Positions 1 to 7,299 are shown, numbered from the stretch's first letter. The stretch is DNA of 32,439 bases from an uncultured Eubacteriales bacterium (GCA_902488815.1 CABTXP010000014.1:1-32439); one strand, 5' to 3'. Numbers and translations: made by a program. Notes: generated from the letters alone by a model not told the origin.

Positions 1-155
1 TCGTCGTTTTGTGGTCTAGGTCTTCTTGCCGCTTCTTCTTTCTTTTCTTCTGTCTTCGGTTCTTCTTGCTTATCTGCCGGACGTTGACAAGCTATAACGC
101 TAAACGCCATAACTAAAACTAATAGTAATGATATTAATTTGATACTTTTCTTCAT
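1..155 (-). CDS. Lipoprotein, N-terminal part (runs off window)
   Basis: The visible 51 codons start at ATG 155-153. They encode a lysine-containing N-terminus (MKKSIK), a hydrophobic stretch, and a lipobox-like SVIAC with the cysteine near residue 23. A charged linker rich in Glu, Lys, Pro and Arg follows. This is the pattern of an exported, lipid-anchored protein tethered by a flexible linker. The start is supported by an AGGTGA ribosome site that lies inside the last codons and stop of kce, so translation is probably coupled; only 5 bases separate the two genes. Its place at the end of the kdd-kal-kce operon suggests expression during lysine fermentation, perhaps as a binding protein, but the functional domain lies outside the window and I cannot name it. 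Confidence 0.75.
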   Translation of the reverse strand, partial: MKKSIKLISLLLVLVMAFSVIACQRPADKQEEPKTEEKKEEAARRPRPQND

Positions 156-160
156 TTGTT

Positions 161-979
161 TCACCTTTTCTTAATATTTAATATTTCTCTTGCTTCATCG
201 GGTGTGGCAACTTCTCTACCTAAAAGTTTTGCCATCTCAACAACTTTTTCAACAAGTTCGCCATTGCTCTTTGCAGGTACGCCCTTACTTATGTATACGT
301 TGTCTTCAAACCCTACTCTTACATTACCGCCCATTGCAACGCCAAGCATTGCCATAGGTATTTGATGTCTTCCGATTCCCGCTACAGTCCAAGTTGAGCC
401 TTCAGGAATACTTTCTACCATGTATACCAAGTCTCTCGGTGTAGCCGCCATTTGCACTCCAAGTACGAAGTCAAAGTGCATCGGACTTTGGATGAATCCT
501 TGCTTGTTATATGTTATGGCATAGTCAACCATGCCTTTGTCGAAAACTTCTATTTCCGGCTTGATGTTTCTTGAATTCATAACCGTTGCGAAATTTTTAA
601 TTGTGTTTTCGGTGTTAACAAAGATTTCATCTCCGCCGAAGTTACAAGTACCGCAGTCCAATGTTGCCATTTCCGGGTTAAGTTCCGTAACTTCAAGTCT
701 TTCTTCGTCACTCATACCTGTAGCGCCACCTGTGGAAGGTTGGATAATAACATCTGGGCACTTTTCCAAAATTGCGTCGATGCATTCTTTAAACCTGGCT
801 TTGCTTTGGGTAGGAGTTCCGTCATCTTCTCTTACGTGAAGATGTATGATGCTTGCTCCCGCTTTGTAAGCGGCATAAGCTTCATTGGCTATTTCTTCTA
901 CAGTATAGGGCACGTTGGGGTTTTGATCTTTTGTAACCTCTGCGCCGCATATTGCACAAGTTATAATTAATTTCTCCAT
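161..979 (-). CDS. kce: 3-keto-5-aminohexanoate cleavage enzyme
   Basis: This is a 272-residue, full-length member of the BKACE (DUF849) family. In lysine fermentation Kce converts 5-amino-3-oxohexanoate plus acetyl-CoA into 3-aminobutyryl-CoA and acetoacetate. Family features visible are a TIM-barrel start (LIITCAICGAE), the HLHVR motif giving zinc-binding His46 and His48, Glu14, the PSTGG loop near residue 81, and Glu225 in VGFEDN. It is cytoplasmic. It lies 17 bases after kal and is the third gene of the kdd-kal-kce operon, so the product assignment rests on both sequence and context. Other BKACE enzymes act on different beta-keto acids, but the adjacent kdd and kal make the lysine role by far the most likely. 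Confidence 0.95.
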   Translation of the reverse strand: MEKLIITCAICGAEVTKDQNPNVPYTVEEIANEAYAAYKAGASIIHLHVREDDGTPTQSKARFKECIDAILEKCPDVIIQPSTGGATGMSDEERLEVTELNPEMATLDCGTCNFGGDEIFVNTENTIKNFATVMNSRNIKPEIEVFDKGMVDYAITYNKQGFIQSPMHFDFVLGVQMAATPRDLVYMVESIPEGSTWTVAGIGRHQIPMAMLGVAMGGNVRVGFEDNVYISKGVPAKSNGELVEKVVEMAKLLGREVATPDEAREILNIKKR

Positions 980-996
980 AATAATCTCCCTTATTC

Positions 997-1383
997 CTAC
1001 TTCCTTTGGTTTTCCTTTTTAACTACACAAACTCCCTTTGCGCGGTTTACAATAATTGGTTCTTCAAGCACGTCACAAGCTGAATCGCTTATGTCTTTTC
1101 TCGGTACGATAACTTTTTTGGCAACGAATTCCATCTTTCTTGATGAATTTCCCGCTTCTACTATTTTGCCTGTAGCTTCTATGTAATCTCCTGCATAAAC
1201 AGGTGCCAAAAATTGAACTTCGTCATATCTTAGGAATAGTCCTTCATCTCCGTCATGTTGAATTAAAAGTTCAGTAGCTACATCGCCAAATAGTTGCAAA
1301 ATTCTCGCACCGTCTACTAAGTCTCCGCCGTAGTGTGCATCTGCTTGACTCATTCTGAGTCTGATTGTAGATGTTTTTTCCAT
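997..1383 (-). CDS. kal: 3-aminobutyryl-CoA ammonia-lyase
   Basis: This 128-residue hotdog-fold protein resembles the lysine-fermentation Kal enzyme, which removes ammonia from L-3-aminobutyryl-CoA to give crotonyl-CoA. The conserved block DAHYGGDLVDGARIL near residue 15 and the YAGDYIEATGKIVEAG strand near residue 63 fit the family, and the length is normal. It sits between kdd (9 bases upstream) and kce. A strong GGAGGG ribosome site precedes ATG 1383. The crotonyl-CoA it makes would be reduced to butyryl-CoA by enzymes not present in this window. Hotdog proteins are hard to assign from sequence alone, so the operon is the stronger evidence. Confidence 0.92.
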   Translation of the reverse strand: MEKTSTIRLRMSQADAHYGGDLVDGARILQLFGDVATELLIQHDGDEGLFLRYDEVQFLAPVYAGDYIEATGKIVEAGNSSRKMEFVAKKVIVPRKDISDSACDVLEEPIIVNRAKGVCVVKKENQRK

Positions 1384-1392
1384 TTTTCCCTC

Positions 1393-2415
1393 CTATCCGA
1401 AAAATTCTTCAAAAAATTTTCTTAACTTATCATTTCTTCTTAAAATATCAAATGTAATAAGGTCATGACCCGGATAATATCCGTCTCCTACTATCATTTG
1501 AGTATATTTCTTAACACCTTCAGCTCCCAAAGATGCCTTTACAAAATTTGTACTCATGCTGAAAAAGTATATTTTGCCTGTATTTTTAGTTACCAAAATT
1601 GTTGAAAGTTCAGTATCCGGCACATTAACAGTATTGACAGTAAAATCGGCCTCTATCCCTACCGTTTTCATGTAATCTTCGTAAGTTTTAAGAGGCTTTT
1701 GAGCATCAACACTCAGTGCAATATCTGCCAGTCCTAAATCTTCTACAACCTTGCATCTCTCTTTTGAATACTCCAAGCAAATAACTTTGCCAAAGGGAGC
1801 AACTTTTTCCTTGGCTACAGCAAGAGAAAGAAGTCCTGCTTTTCCTGCTCCTACTACAACAACTACGTCACCGGGTTTTGCATTCATTGCAACCATGGCC
1901 GGTGCACCTGCAACGTCCATTGCAGCTAGTGATACATTTGTCGGTAAATCCTCAGGAAGTTTTGTAAAAATTCCTGTCTCGAACAAAATCGCCTTTCCGT
2001 CCACAAAGACTTGATCGGTATTCATATCAATGTCTTTTATTTCATTTACCTTTAACGGTGTTAAAGATAATGAAACCAATGTTGCAATTTTATCTCCGAC
2101 TTTTGCATCAATGTTTAATTCCTCTCCTATTTTTTCAATAGTTCCTATTAATATTCCACCGGATTTGGTTTTCGGTTCCTGGAACTTACCTTGAGTAGAT
2201 ATAATTTCCATGAATCTTTCCTTAATCCTTGCGATGTCTCCTCCACATTCATTTGAAATTTCTGAAAATGCCGAACTTGTCGGTTGAAGAGCAATTACAT
2301 CAATTAAAATTTCATTTGGATAAATTTCAGGATTATTGTCGACTTTTGTCGCTGCTTGAGGTAAAAAACCCTTTGGCTCAATAACCCTGTGACCGCCAAA
2401 TTGATCGTACTTCAT
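1393..2415 (-). CDS. kdd: L-erythro-3,5-diaminohexanoate dehydrogenase
   Basis: This 340-residue cytoplasmic enzyme oxidises and deaminates 3,5-diaminohexanoate to 5-amino-3-oxohexanoate with NAD(P)+, the step before Kce. A Rossmann dinucleotide motif GAGKAG is seen at residues 189-194 after a beta strand of valines. The region TPLKVNEIKDID and the stretch NVSLAAMDVAGAPAMV are shared with the Kdd-like ORF at 3795-4592. I chose ATG 2415 rather than GTG 2418, because AGGAGG at about 2422-2427 is 6 bases from the ATG but only 3 from the GTG. It is the first gene of the operon and lies about 17 bases after the predicted start of the sigma-54 transcript. Confidence 0.95.
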   Translation of the reverse strand: MKYDQFGGHRVIEPKGFLPQAATKVDNNPEIYPNEILIDVIALQPTSSAFSEISNECGGDIARIKERFMEIISTQGKFQEPKTKSGGILIGTIEKIGEELNIDAKVGDKIATLVSLSLTPLKVNEIKDIDMNTDQVFVDGKAILFETGIFTKLPEDLPTNVSLAAMDVAGAPAMVAMNAKPGDVVVVVGAGKAGLLSLAVAKEKVAPFGKVICLEYSKERCKVVEDLGLADIALSVDAQKPLKTYEDYMKTVGIEADFTVNTVNVPDTELSTILVTKNTGKIYFFSMSTNFVKASLGAEGVKKYTQMIVGDGYYPGHDLITFDILRRNDKLRKFFEEFFG

Positions 2416-2442
2416 CACACACCTCCTCTGCCACTATAATAA

Positions 2443-2459
2443 TGCAAGTTGCGTGCCAA
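2443..2459 (-). promoter_or_regulatory. Sigma-54 (-24/-12) promoter of kdd-kal-kce
   Basis: Read on the minus strand, the 17 bases are TTGGCACGCAACTTGCA. This matches the sigma-54 consensus TTGGCACG-N4-TTGCA, with GG and GC in the right register. The implied transcript start near 2432 leaves a leader of about 17 bases that contains the AGGAGG site. A sigma-54 activator gene lies immediately upstream, which makes the call very strong. Confidence 0.93.
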
Positions 2460-2519
2460 CTTTTATTTTTTAAGAAACCCCATGTATTGAACATTTTAAA
2501 AATTGAGAAGTTAATTATT

Positions 2520-2567
2520 CGATACAATAGTGTATCGGGAAAATGATTTTGATTAGTTTTTGTATCG
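2520..2567. promoter_or_regulatory. Candidate activator binding sites (UAS)
   Basis: At 2520-2537 there is a perfect 7-4-7 inverted repeat, CGATACA-ATAG-TGTATCG, centred about 95 bases upstream of the predicted sigma-54 start, a normal enhancer distance. A further TGTATCG half site lies at 2561-2567, 30 bases from the equivalent half of the palindrome. A weaker GTGTAT is at 2585-2590. The whole 2460-2620 gap is otherwise AT-rich and gene-free. Binding by the adjacent activator is inferred. Confidence 0.7.
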
Positions 2568-2620
2568 ATATTTGTAGCTTATTAGTGTATATTAAGGTAA
2601 AAAAATAAGGACCGAAGTCC

Positions 2621-3856
2621 TTATAATTCATATCTGTTTAGTTTTCTGGAAATTGACGCCTGAGAAATGTTTAATCTCTTTGCCATTTCCCTTGTACTCA
2701 TGCCCTTGTCTCTAAAGTGTTTTAAAAGACTCTTCTCGTGTTTATCCATATAGGCTTTGTAGTCTTCGTTATTGTCAATTAAGTTTCGTTGCATTTGATA
2801 CTCTTGATATGCAGGCCCTTCGACGTTAATGCATTTATGGAATGATTCCAAATTGACTACATCATTGTCCTCTTCAATTAAAAGTCTTTGGACAAAGTTT
2901 TCAAGTTCGCGAATATTCCCCTTCCAATTAAATTCAGCCATTCTGTCAATAACTTCTCTGTCAATTCTCTTGTTAAGGTTGAATTTTTTATTGTATCCGT
3001 GGACAAATACATTGATCAAATCAGGTATGTCGTCTCTCCTGTACCTTAGAGCAGGCACATAAATGGGAAATACATTCAGACGATAGTATAAGTCCTCTCT
3101 GAACTTGCCATCGCTTACCATCTTCGCCAAATTTTTATTTGTAATTGCAAGCACCCTTACATCACTTTGAATGGGAACTGTACCGCCAACTCTGTAGAAT
3201 TCATTTTCCTGCAACACTCTCAAAAGCTTTGCCTGAAGCATTAGGGGAAGCTCTCCGATTTCATCAAGGAGAATTATTCCCCCTGCGGCCATTTCCCAAA
3301 GGCCGGTCTTACCTCCTTGCCTGGCACCGGTAAAGGCGCCCTTTTCATAGCCGAAGAGCTCCGACTCCAAAAGATTTTCAGGTATTGATGCACAATTTAA
3401 TCGCACATAGGGAGAGTTGACTCTCTTGGAATGACTGTAAATTATTTTGGCGATCATTTCCTTGCCTACCCCGGACTCACCTGTGATTAAAACGGTGCAG
3501 TCGAATTTAGACACTTTAATTGCGTTTTTCACCGTATTTTTTATGGAATCGGACTTCATTACAAAGTTTTTAAGCATCCCCTCGTCTGTGGGAATATAAA
3601 TCGTCTCTTTCCTACTTTCGGTATTTCTCTCTTCATATTCTAAAACAGAAAGTCTTTCAAAAATTTTGATTAAGTTGGGTTTTTTCTCCAAAAGTTCCAA
3701 AGTGTACTCGGCATGACCGTCAGAGTATCCCTTGTAGCCTTGTACTCTCACGTCTTTACCTAAAGATTCGGCTGTGTAGCTGATGTCGAATGGTTTATTG
3801 CTCGGTTGAGTTACATAAATCGCGCCTTTTGACTTTACCAAAAGATTTATAAACAT
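2621..3856 (-). CDS. Sigma-54-dependent activator (3' part of a split Kdd-domain fusion)
   Basis: This 411-residue ORF has a complete sigma-54 AAA+ domain. Walker A GESGVGKE is at 126-133, ELFGYEKGAFTGA (with the sigma-54 contact GAFTGA) ends at 178, and the Walker B LLDE is near 196. It ends with a Fis/TyrR-type helix-turn-helix (STREMAKRLNISQASISR). It should activate the sigma-54 promoter at 2443-2459. Residues 1-70 are not a usual sensor: they align with the C-terminal 70 residues of Kdd (shared LV, G-IY, AE, GY..GH and L-K-FE positions). The homology continues a few codons upstream of the ATG to an in-frame TAA, and no ribosome site precedes ATG 3856. I infer the ORF is the rear of a longer gene whose front is 3795-4592. 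Whether the truncated protein is made, or is inactive or constitutive, cannot be seen. Confidence 0.88.
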   Translation of the reverse strand: MFINLLVKSKGAIYVTQPSNKPFDISYTAESLGKDVRVQGYKGYSDGHAEYTLELLEKKPNLIKIFERLSVLEYEERNTESRKETIYIPTDEGMLKNFVMKSDSIKNTVKNAIKVSKFDCTVLITGESGVGKEMIAKIIYSHSKRVNSPYVRLNCASIPENLLESELFGYEKGAFTGARQGGKTGLWEMAAGGIILLDEIGELPLMLQAKLLRVLQENEFYRVGGTVPIQSDVRVLAITNKNLAKMVSDGKFREDLYYRLNVFPIYVPALRYRRDDIPDLINVFVHGYNKKFNLNKRIDREVIDRMAEFNWKGNIRELENFVQRLLIEEDNDVVNLESFHKCINVEGPAYQEYQMQRNLIDNNEDYKAYMDKHEKSLLKHFRDKGMSTREMAKRLNISQASISRKLNRYEL

Positions 3857-4592
3857 ATTTGTTGGAAGTAAAATTTAAATCCCATACTCTGTCAAAGAGG
3901 TTTCTGTACTCGTAGTTCACTCCATTTTCACCTAAGGCTACCCCCACAAGTTCTCCTGTATCCTTCAACTTGTCCCTTGCTGCAAGAGCAGACAAAAATC
4001 CACTTCTGTTCCCCGCACCTAAAATCAAAACCTTCTGATTCTTGTTTACAAGGTCTGCTACCATTGCAGGAGTCCCCGCTATGTCAAGTGCTGCTAAAGA
4101 TACATTTAACGGCAAATTTAAAGGAGTTTTTATGATAGGGCTGTCTCTAAATAAAATTGCGTAGCCCTTTACAAAAATTTGGCCATATCTATAGTCGATG
4201 TGTTTAATTTCTTCTATTACAAGAGGAGTTGCAATTAAAGACACAAGGGAAATTACACTGTCTCCGATTTTAAAATCTCTTTTCTTTTTAAATTCCCTGC
4301 CCATTTCCACAATGGTACCTTGAAGCATACCCCCTGTTCCCGTCACCGGGTTGTGAAGCTTACCTCTTTCATTTACAATTTTTAAAATCGCGGCAATCAT
4401 GTCCTCCTTTTGGCCAAAGGAGCTTTCATAAATTTGGACAAAACTCGCCTTGTTTAAATTTATAACTTCTACATCTATTAAGACTTCGTTGTCTAAAATA
4501 GGACGTTCCGTGCTTATCTTCCACGCTTTTTCCAAATTCGTGTGCTTAGGCACCAAGGAACGATTTATTCCATATACTTTTCCGTCTATCAT
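3795..4592 (-). CDS. Kdd-like domain, 5' part of split sigma-54 regulator gene
   Basis: These 265 residues are clearly homologous to Kdd residues 1 to about 238. The stretch from LVSL through TPL, EIK-ID, AILF and NVSLAA-D-AG-PAMV is close to identical in spacing. The dinucleotide motif is altered: GAGNRSG, one residue longer than GAGKAG in the true Kdd. From about residue 243 the frame diverges into a non-homologous tail that overlaps the activator ORF. About 25 Kdd-equivalent residues are missing between the two ORFs. ATG 4592 has GGGTGAG just upstream and is preferred over GTG 4604. It is probably the sensory front half of the regulator, derived from the enzyme whose operon it controls. 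A free-standing short dehydrogenase is unlikely because the C-terminal part of the fold is lost. Confidence 0.8.
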   Translation of the reverse strand: MIDGKVYGINRSLVPKHTNLEKAWKISTERPILDNEVLIDVEVINLNKASFVQIYESSFGQKEDMIAAILKIVNERGKLHNPVTGTGGMLQGTIVEMGREFKKKRDFKIGDSVISLVSLIATPLVIEEIKHIDYRYGQIFVKGYAILFRDSPIIKTPLNLPLNVSLAALDIAGTPAMVADLVNKNQKVLILGAGNRSGFLSALAARDKLKDTGELVGVALGENGVNYEYRNLFDRVWDLNFTSNKYVYKSFGKVKRRDLCNSTEQ

Positions 4593-4612
4593 CTTCTCAC
4601 CCACTTTACTTA

Positions 4613-4641
4613 ATTATATACTGTAAATAAATTTGAATCAA
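4613..4641 (-). promoter_or_regulatory. Sigma-A promoter of the regulator gene
   Basis: On the minus strand TTGATT (4636-4641) is followed by 17 bases and a perfect TATAAT (4613-4618). The predicted start near 4606 leaves a short leader before the Kdd-like ORF. The regulator would thus be made by the housekeeping polymerase and then act on sigma-54 at kdd. Confidence 0.75.
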
Positions 4642-4698
4642 AAATGAATCAATGTAGAAAAAAATATTTCTGTAAGCTAAAATATTAGTGGTGATTAA

Positions 4699-5085
4699 AT
4701 GAAATATATTATTTTAATTGTACTTTTGGCAGTGTATATTGTGGCAGTTGTAAATATTAAAAAGAAATTTGTAGAAAAGTACAAAGTGGATTCAAGAATT
4801 GCATATGCACCCTACAAGGGCATTAAAGAAGTTGAAACTCTTATAAAAGTAGTGCAAAGTATATTCTTTGTACTTATTGCGACTAATATTTTTTTAAAAG
4901 ATTACTTTCCCAAGTCCTTTGCCATTTTACTCTATGTAATTTATTTATTGGTTGAAGGAATTATAAGGACAAAGTATGCTGAGAGCGATGATTACAAAGA
5001 TTATTTTAAAGACTCCACACTCTATATTTTTGTGGTGGGAATAATATTTTCTGCAGCCTTTTATTTCGTTCTCTATAAAATGTAA
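4699..5085 (+). CDS. Small multi-pass membrane protein
   Basis: This 128-residue protein has about four hydrophobic segments, roughly residues 1-20, 48-66, 72-90 and 106-126. A basic loop (KKKFVEKYK) follows the first, and a charged loop with several Asp, Lys and Tyr precedes the last. I do not recognise the family with confidence; the layout recalls DUF4181-type proteins of Firmicutes. It is a single-gene unit divergent from the split regulator gene. A GGTGAT ribosome site precedes ATG 4699, and a strong terminator follows directly. Nothing in it points to lysine metabolism beyond its position. Confidence 0.75.
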   Translation: MKYIILIVLLAVYIVAVVNIKKKFVEKYKVDSRIAYAPYKGIKEVETLIKVVQSIFFVLIATNIFLKDYFPKSFAILLYVIYLLVEGIIRTKYAESDDYKDYFKDSTLYIFVVGIIFSAAFYFVLYKM

Positions 5086-5109
5086 AAGACGGCTTGCGCC
5101 GTCTTTTTT
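5084..5109. terminator. Bidirectional terminator
   Basis: A 10-bp stem, AAAAGACGGC pairing with GCCGTCTTTT around a TTGC loop, is flanked by T and A runs. It serves the membrane-protein gene on the plus strand and gltX on the minus strand, whose stop codon starts at the edge of the hairpin. Confidence 0.93.
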
Positions 5110-6586
5110 ATAGATAGTGTTCAATTGTATATTTTATTCTCTCAATCATTTTGTCCTTGCCTAAGAGATAGATAATGTTATTCATCTCAGGGCCGTGAAC
5201 ATTACCGGAGATTGCAGCTCTAAAAGGCATATAAAGGTTCTTGCCCTTTATGCCCGTCGCCTTTTGAACTTCTTTCATAAAGGTCTTGGAATTTTCTTCG
5301 TCAAAGGCTTCCACATCTTCAAGAAGTTTTAAGCCACCTTCCAAAAGTTCCTTAACAGTCTCTCCCTTTAATACATCAAGTGCGGAGTCTTCCGTGATTT
5401 CAAAATCTTTAAAGATAAATGAAATTCTGTCGGGGATTTCATCAAGCCTTGAAACGGAATCTCTCACAGTTTCAATCATCACTTCATAGTAGTGAGGATC
5501 TCTTTCTATTTCTTCAGCCGTCATAAGCTTTGATTCAATAATGAAAGGCTTTGAAAGTTCCGCAATTTTTTCCAAAGGATAGCTCTTCACATAGTGAGCG
5601 TTCACCCAGTCAAGTTTGTCCTTGTCAAAAATGCCGCCGCTCTTTCCCACTCTTTCAAAAGTAAACTCATCTTCCAGTTCCTTTAAAGAGAAAATTTCCC
5701 TTTCATCTTCCGGACTCCAGCCTACAAGTGCCAGGTAGTTAATTAAACCTTCCGGCAAGTAGCCTCTGCCTCTAAAGTCTTCAACGGAAACATCTCCCTC
5801 TCTCTTTGAAAGCTTCTTTCTGTTTTTATTTAAAACTGTAGGCAGGTGAACAAACTCAGGAGCTTCCCAGCCTAAAGCCTTGTATAAGTAAACATGTTTA
5901 GGAGTGGATGCAAGCCATTCTTCACCGCGGACAATGTGTGTAACTCCCATTAAATGGTCGTCTACAACAACAGCCATGTGATATGTGGGGAAGCCGTCAG
6001 ACTTCATAAGCACCTGGTCATCAATTTCATTTGAATTAATAACCACATCTCCTCTTACCATGTCGTGAAAGGCAATGTTTTCGTCGTGAGGAAGTTTAAG
6101 TCTTACAACATAACTTTCTCCCGCAGCAATTCTCTTCTTCGCATCTTCCAAAGATACGCCCCTACATAGGCCGTCATACTTAGGCACTTGACCCTTGATC
6201 CTTTGTTCCTCTCTCAAGTCGTCAAGTCTTTCCTTGGTACAGAAGCAGTAGTATGCATATCCTTTTTCAATTAACTCATCCACATATTTTTTGTAAATAT
6301 CAAGTCTTTCAGATTGAATATAGGGGCCGTTATCACCATTACTTACAATCTTACCGTCCTCAACAAAAACACCTTCGTCATAGTCAATACCCGCCCATTT
6401 TAAAGACGCAATTAAGTTTTCAATGGCACCTTCTACATATCTTTCCCTGTCGGTGTCTTCAATTCTCAAAATAAATTTGCCGCCTGTGTGTCTTGCATAT
6501 AGATAGTTATATAGAGCCGTTCTAAGACCTCCAATATGCAAGTAACCTGTCGGACTCGGTGCAAAACGCACTACTGCCTTACTCAT
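5108..6586 (-). CDS. gltX: Glutamyl-tRNA synthetase
   Basis: This 492-residue class I aminoacyl-tRNA synthetase is of normal length. It charges tRNA-Glu, and in many Firmicutes also tRNA-Gln when an amidotransferase is present. Visible signatures are FAPSPTGYLHIGG at 8-20 (the HIGH motif, here HIGG), the RIEDTD motif near 42, and the KMSKS equivalent KLSKREG in the middle of the protein. The C-terminal anticodon-binding helical domain is complete. AGGAGG precedes the ATG, and the gene starts 8 bases after the small membrane-protein gene upstream, so the two are probably cotranscribed. Whether it is discriminating cannot be judged here. Confidence 0.97.
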   Translation of the reverse strand: MSKAVVRFAPSPTGYLHIGGLRTALYNYLYARHTGGKFILRIEDTDRERYVEGAIENLIASLKWAGIDYDEGVFVEDGKIVSNGDNGPYIQSERLDIYKKYVDELIEKGYAYYCFCTKERLDDLREEQRIKGQVPKYDGLCRGVSLEDAKKRIAAGESYVVRLKLPHDENIAFHDMVRGDVVINSNEIDDQVLMKSDGFPTYHMAVVVDDHLMGVTHIVRGEEWLASTPKHVYLYKALGWEAPEFVHLPTVLNKNRKKLSKREGDVSVEDFRGRGYLPEGLINYLALVGWSPEDEREIFSLKELEDEFTFERVGKSGGIFDKDKLDWVNAHYVKSYPLEKIAELSKPFIIESKLMTAEEIERDPHYYEVMIETVRDSVSRLDEIPDRISFIFKDFEITEDSALDVLKGETVKELLEGGLKLLEDVEAFDEENSKTFMKEVQKATGIKGKNLYMPFRAAISGNVHGPEMNNIIYLLGKDKMIERIKYTIEHYL

Positions 6587-6594
6587 AATACCTC

Positions 6595-6903
6595 CTATTT
6601 ATTTCTGATTTCATTAAATATTTTTTCAAACCCCATACTCATTATTTGAACAATAATCAAAACAACGAGAGCTCCCAAGAGATTGGCCTTTAAATAAAAG
6701 TTTAAAGCCACCAAAAAAAGGAGCAGGGTAATGGCTATCTTCAAAATAAAAATACCGACTTCACCGTTGTATTCTCTGTCTCTTAAAATTACTTTAACAA
6801 AAAAGTTCTCATATCTTTTAAGTAAAATCATAAGCACTCCTACAATTTCCATAATCATTAAAAAAATTGTATAGGCGCCAAGTATTTTTATTGCAATATC
6901 CAT
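6595..6903 (-). CDS. Small membrane protein of unknown function
   Basis: This 102-residue protein has three hydrophobic segments (about 5-28, 50-70 and 73-92). A basic, aromatic loop (KRYENFFVKVILRDREYNGE) separates the first two, and the tail is charged. I recognise no family. A GAGGAG ribosome site lies before ATG 6903. It sits immediately upstream of gltX on the same strand and likely shares its transcript. The upstream gap to the tRNA terminator (6904-6973) should hold the promoter, but I found no clear -35/-10 pair. Confidence 0.7.
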   Translation of the reverse strand: MDIAIKILGAYTIFLMIMEIVGVLMILLKRYENFFVKVILRDREYNGEVGIFILKIAITLLLFLVALNFYLKANLLGALVVLIIVQIMSMGFEKIFNEIRNK

Positions 6904-6973
6904 AAAATCTCCTCTGTCAAGTTTATCACAAAATCAAAATAGGTAAAGAATTGATTGAAAATAATCTCAAGGC

Positions 6974-7001
6974 AAAAAAATACGGCAAGAAAAACTTGCC
7001 G
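6974..7001 (-). terminator. Terminator after tRNA-Arg
   Basis: On the minus strand CGGCAAG and CTTGCCG form a 7-bp stem around five T residues and are followed after two bases by seven T residues. It ends the DUF951-tRNA transcript 3 bases after the encoded CCA. Confidence 0.9.
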
Positions 7002-7004
7002 CTG

Positions 7005-7080
7005 TGGTGCGCCATAAAGGATTCGAACCTTCTGCTTCCCGGTTCGGAACCGGACGCTCTATCCGATGAGCTAATGGCGC
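7005..7080 (-). tRNA. tRNA-Arg (anticodon CCG)
   Basis: The minus strand folds as a full cloverleaf. Acceptor GCGCCAT pairs with ATGGCGC, the D stem is GCTC/GAGC, the anticodon stem TCCGG/CCGGG carries loop TTCCGAA with CCG at 34-36, and the T stem GAAGG/CCTTT has a TTCGAAT loop. The discriminator is A and the 3' CCA is encoded. It decodes CGG, a codon expected to be rare in AT-rich DNA. Its first base directly follows the stop codon of the DUF951 gene. Confidence 0.97.
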
Positions 7081-7299
7081 TTACTCATAGGTGTTGTGAA
7101 TTATACTTATAAACTTCTCGTCTTTTTTAATTTTTCTGACCCGCTTTTCAAAATCAGGTCTTGTCATCCAAAGTGTTCTCTCGCAGCCTAAACACTTGAG
7201 TTTAATATCCGCACCTGTGCGAAGTATTTCCCACATGTTTTCGCCGCAGGGATGGCCTTTTTTTAGAGTTACTATATCTCCTTGTTTGTAATATAGCAT
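7081..7299 (-). CDS. DUF951 family protein
   Basis: This 72-residue cytoplasmic protein matches DUF951. It has a small beta-rich N-terminus (GDIVTLKKGHPCG), then WEILRTGADIKLKCLGC, with Cys18, Cys36 and Cys39 as possible metal ligands, and a basic C-terminus. The function of the family is unknown; the cysteines and size suggest a nucleic-acid- or metal-binding role. It overlaps the MscS gene by 28 bases. AAGGAGGAGC precedes the ATG. The stop codon ends at the base before the tRNA, with no spacer. Confidence 0.88.
   Translation of the reverse strand: MLYYKQGDIVTLKKGHPCGENMWEILRTGADIKLKCLGCERTLWMTRPDFEKRVRKIKKDEKFISIIHNTYE

Noticed and set aside
3795..3860. Programmed ribosomal frameshifting between the two regulator ORFs.
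   Set aside because: No clear slippery heptamer is seen at the overlap, and about 25 residues of the fold are missing, which a shift of frame alone cannot restore.
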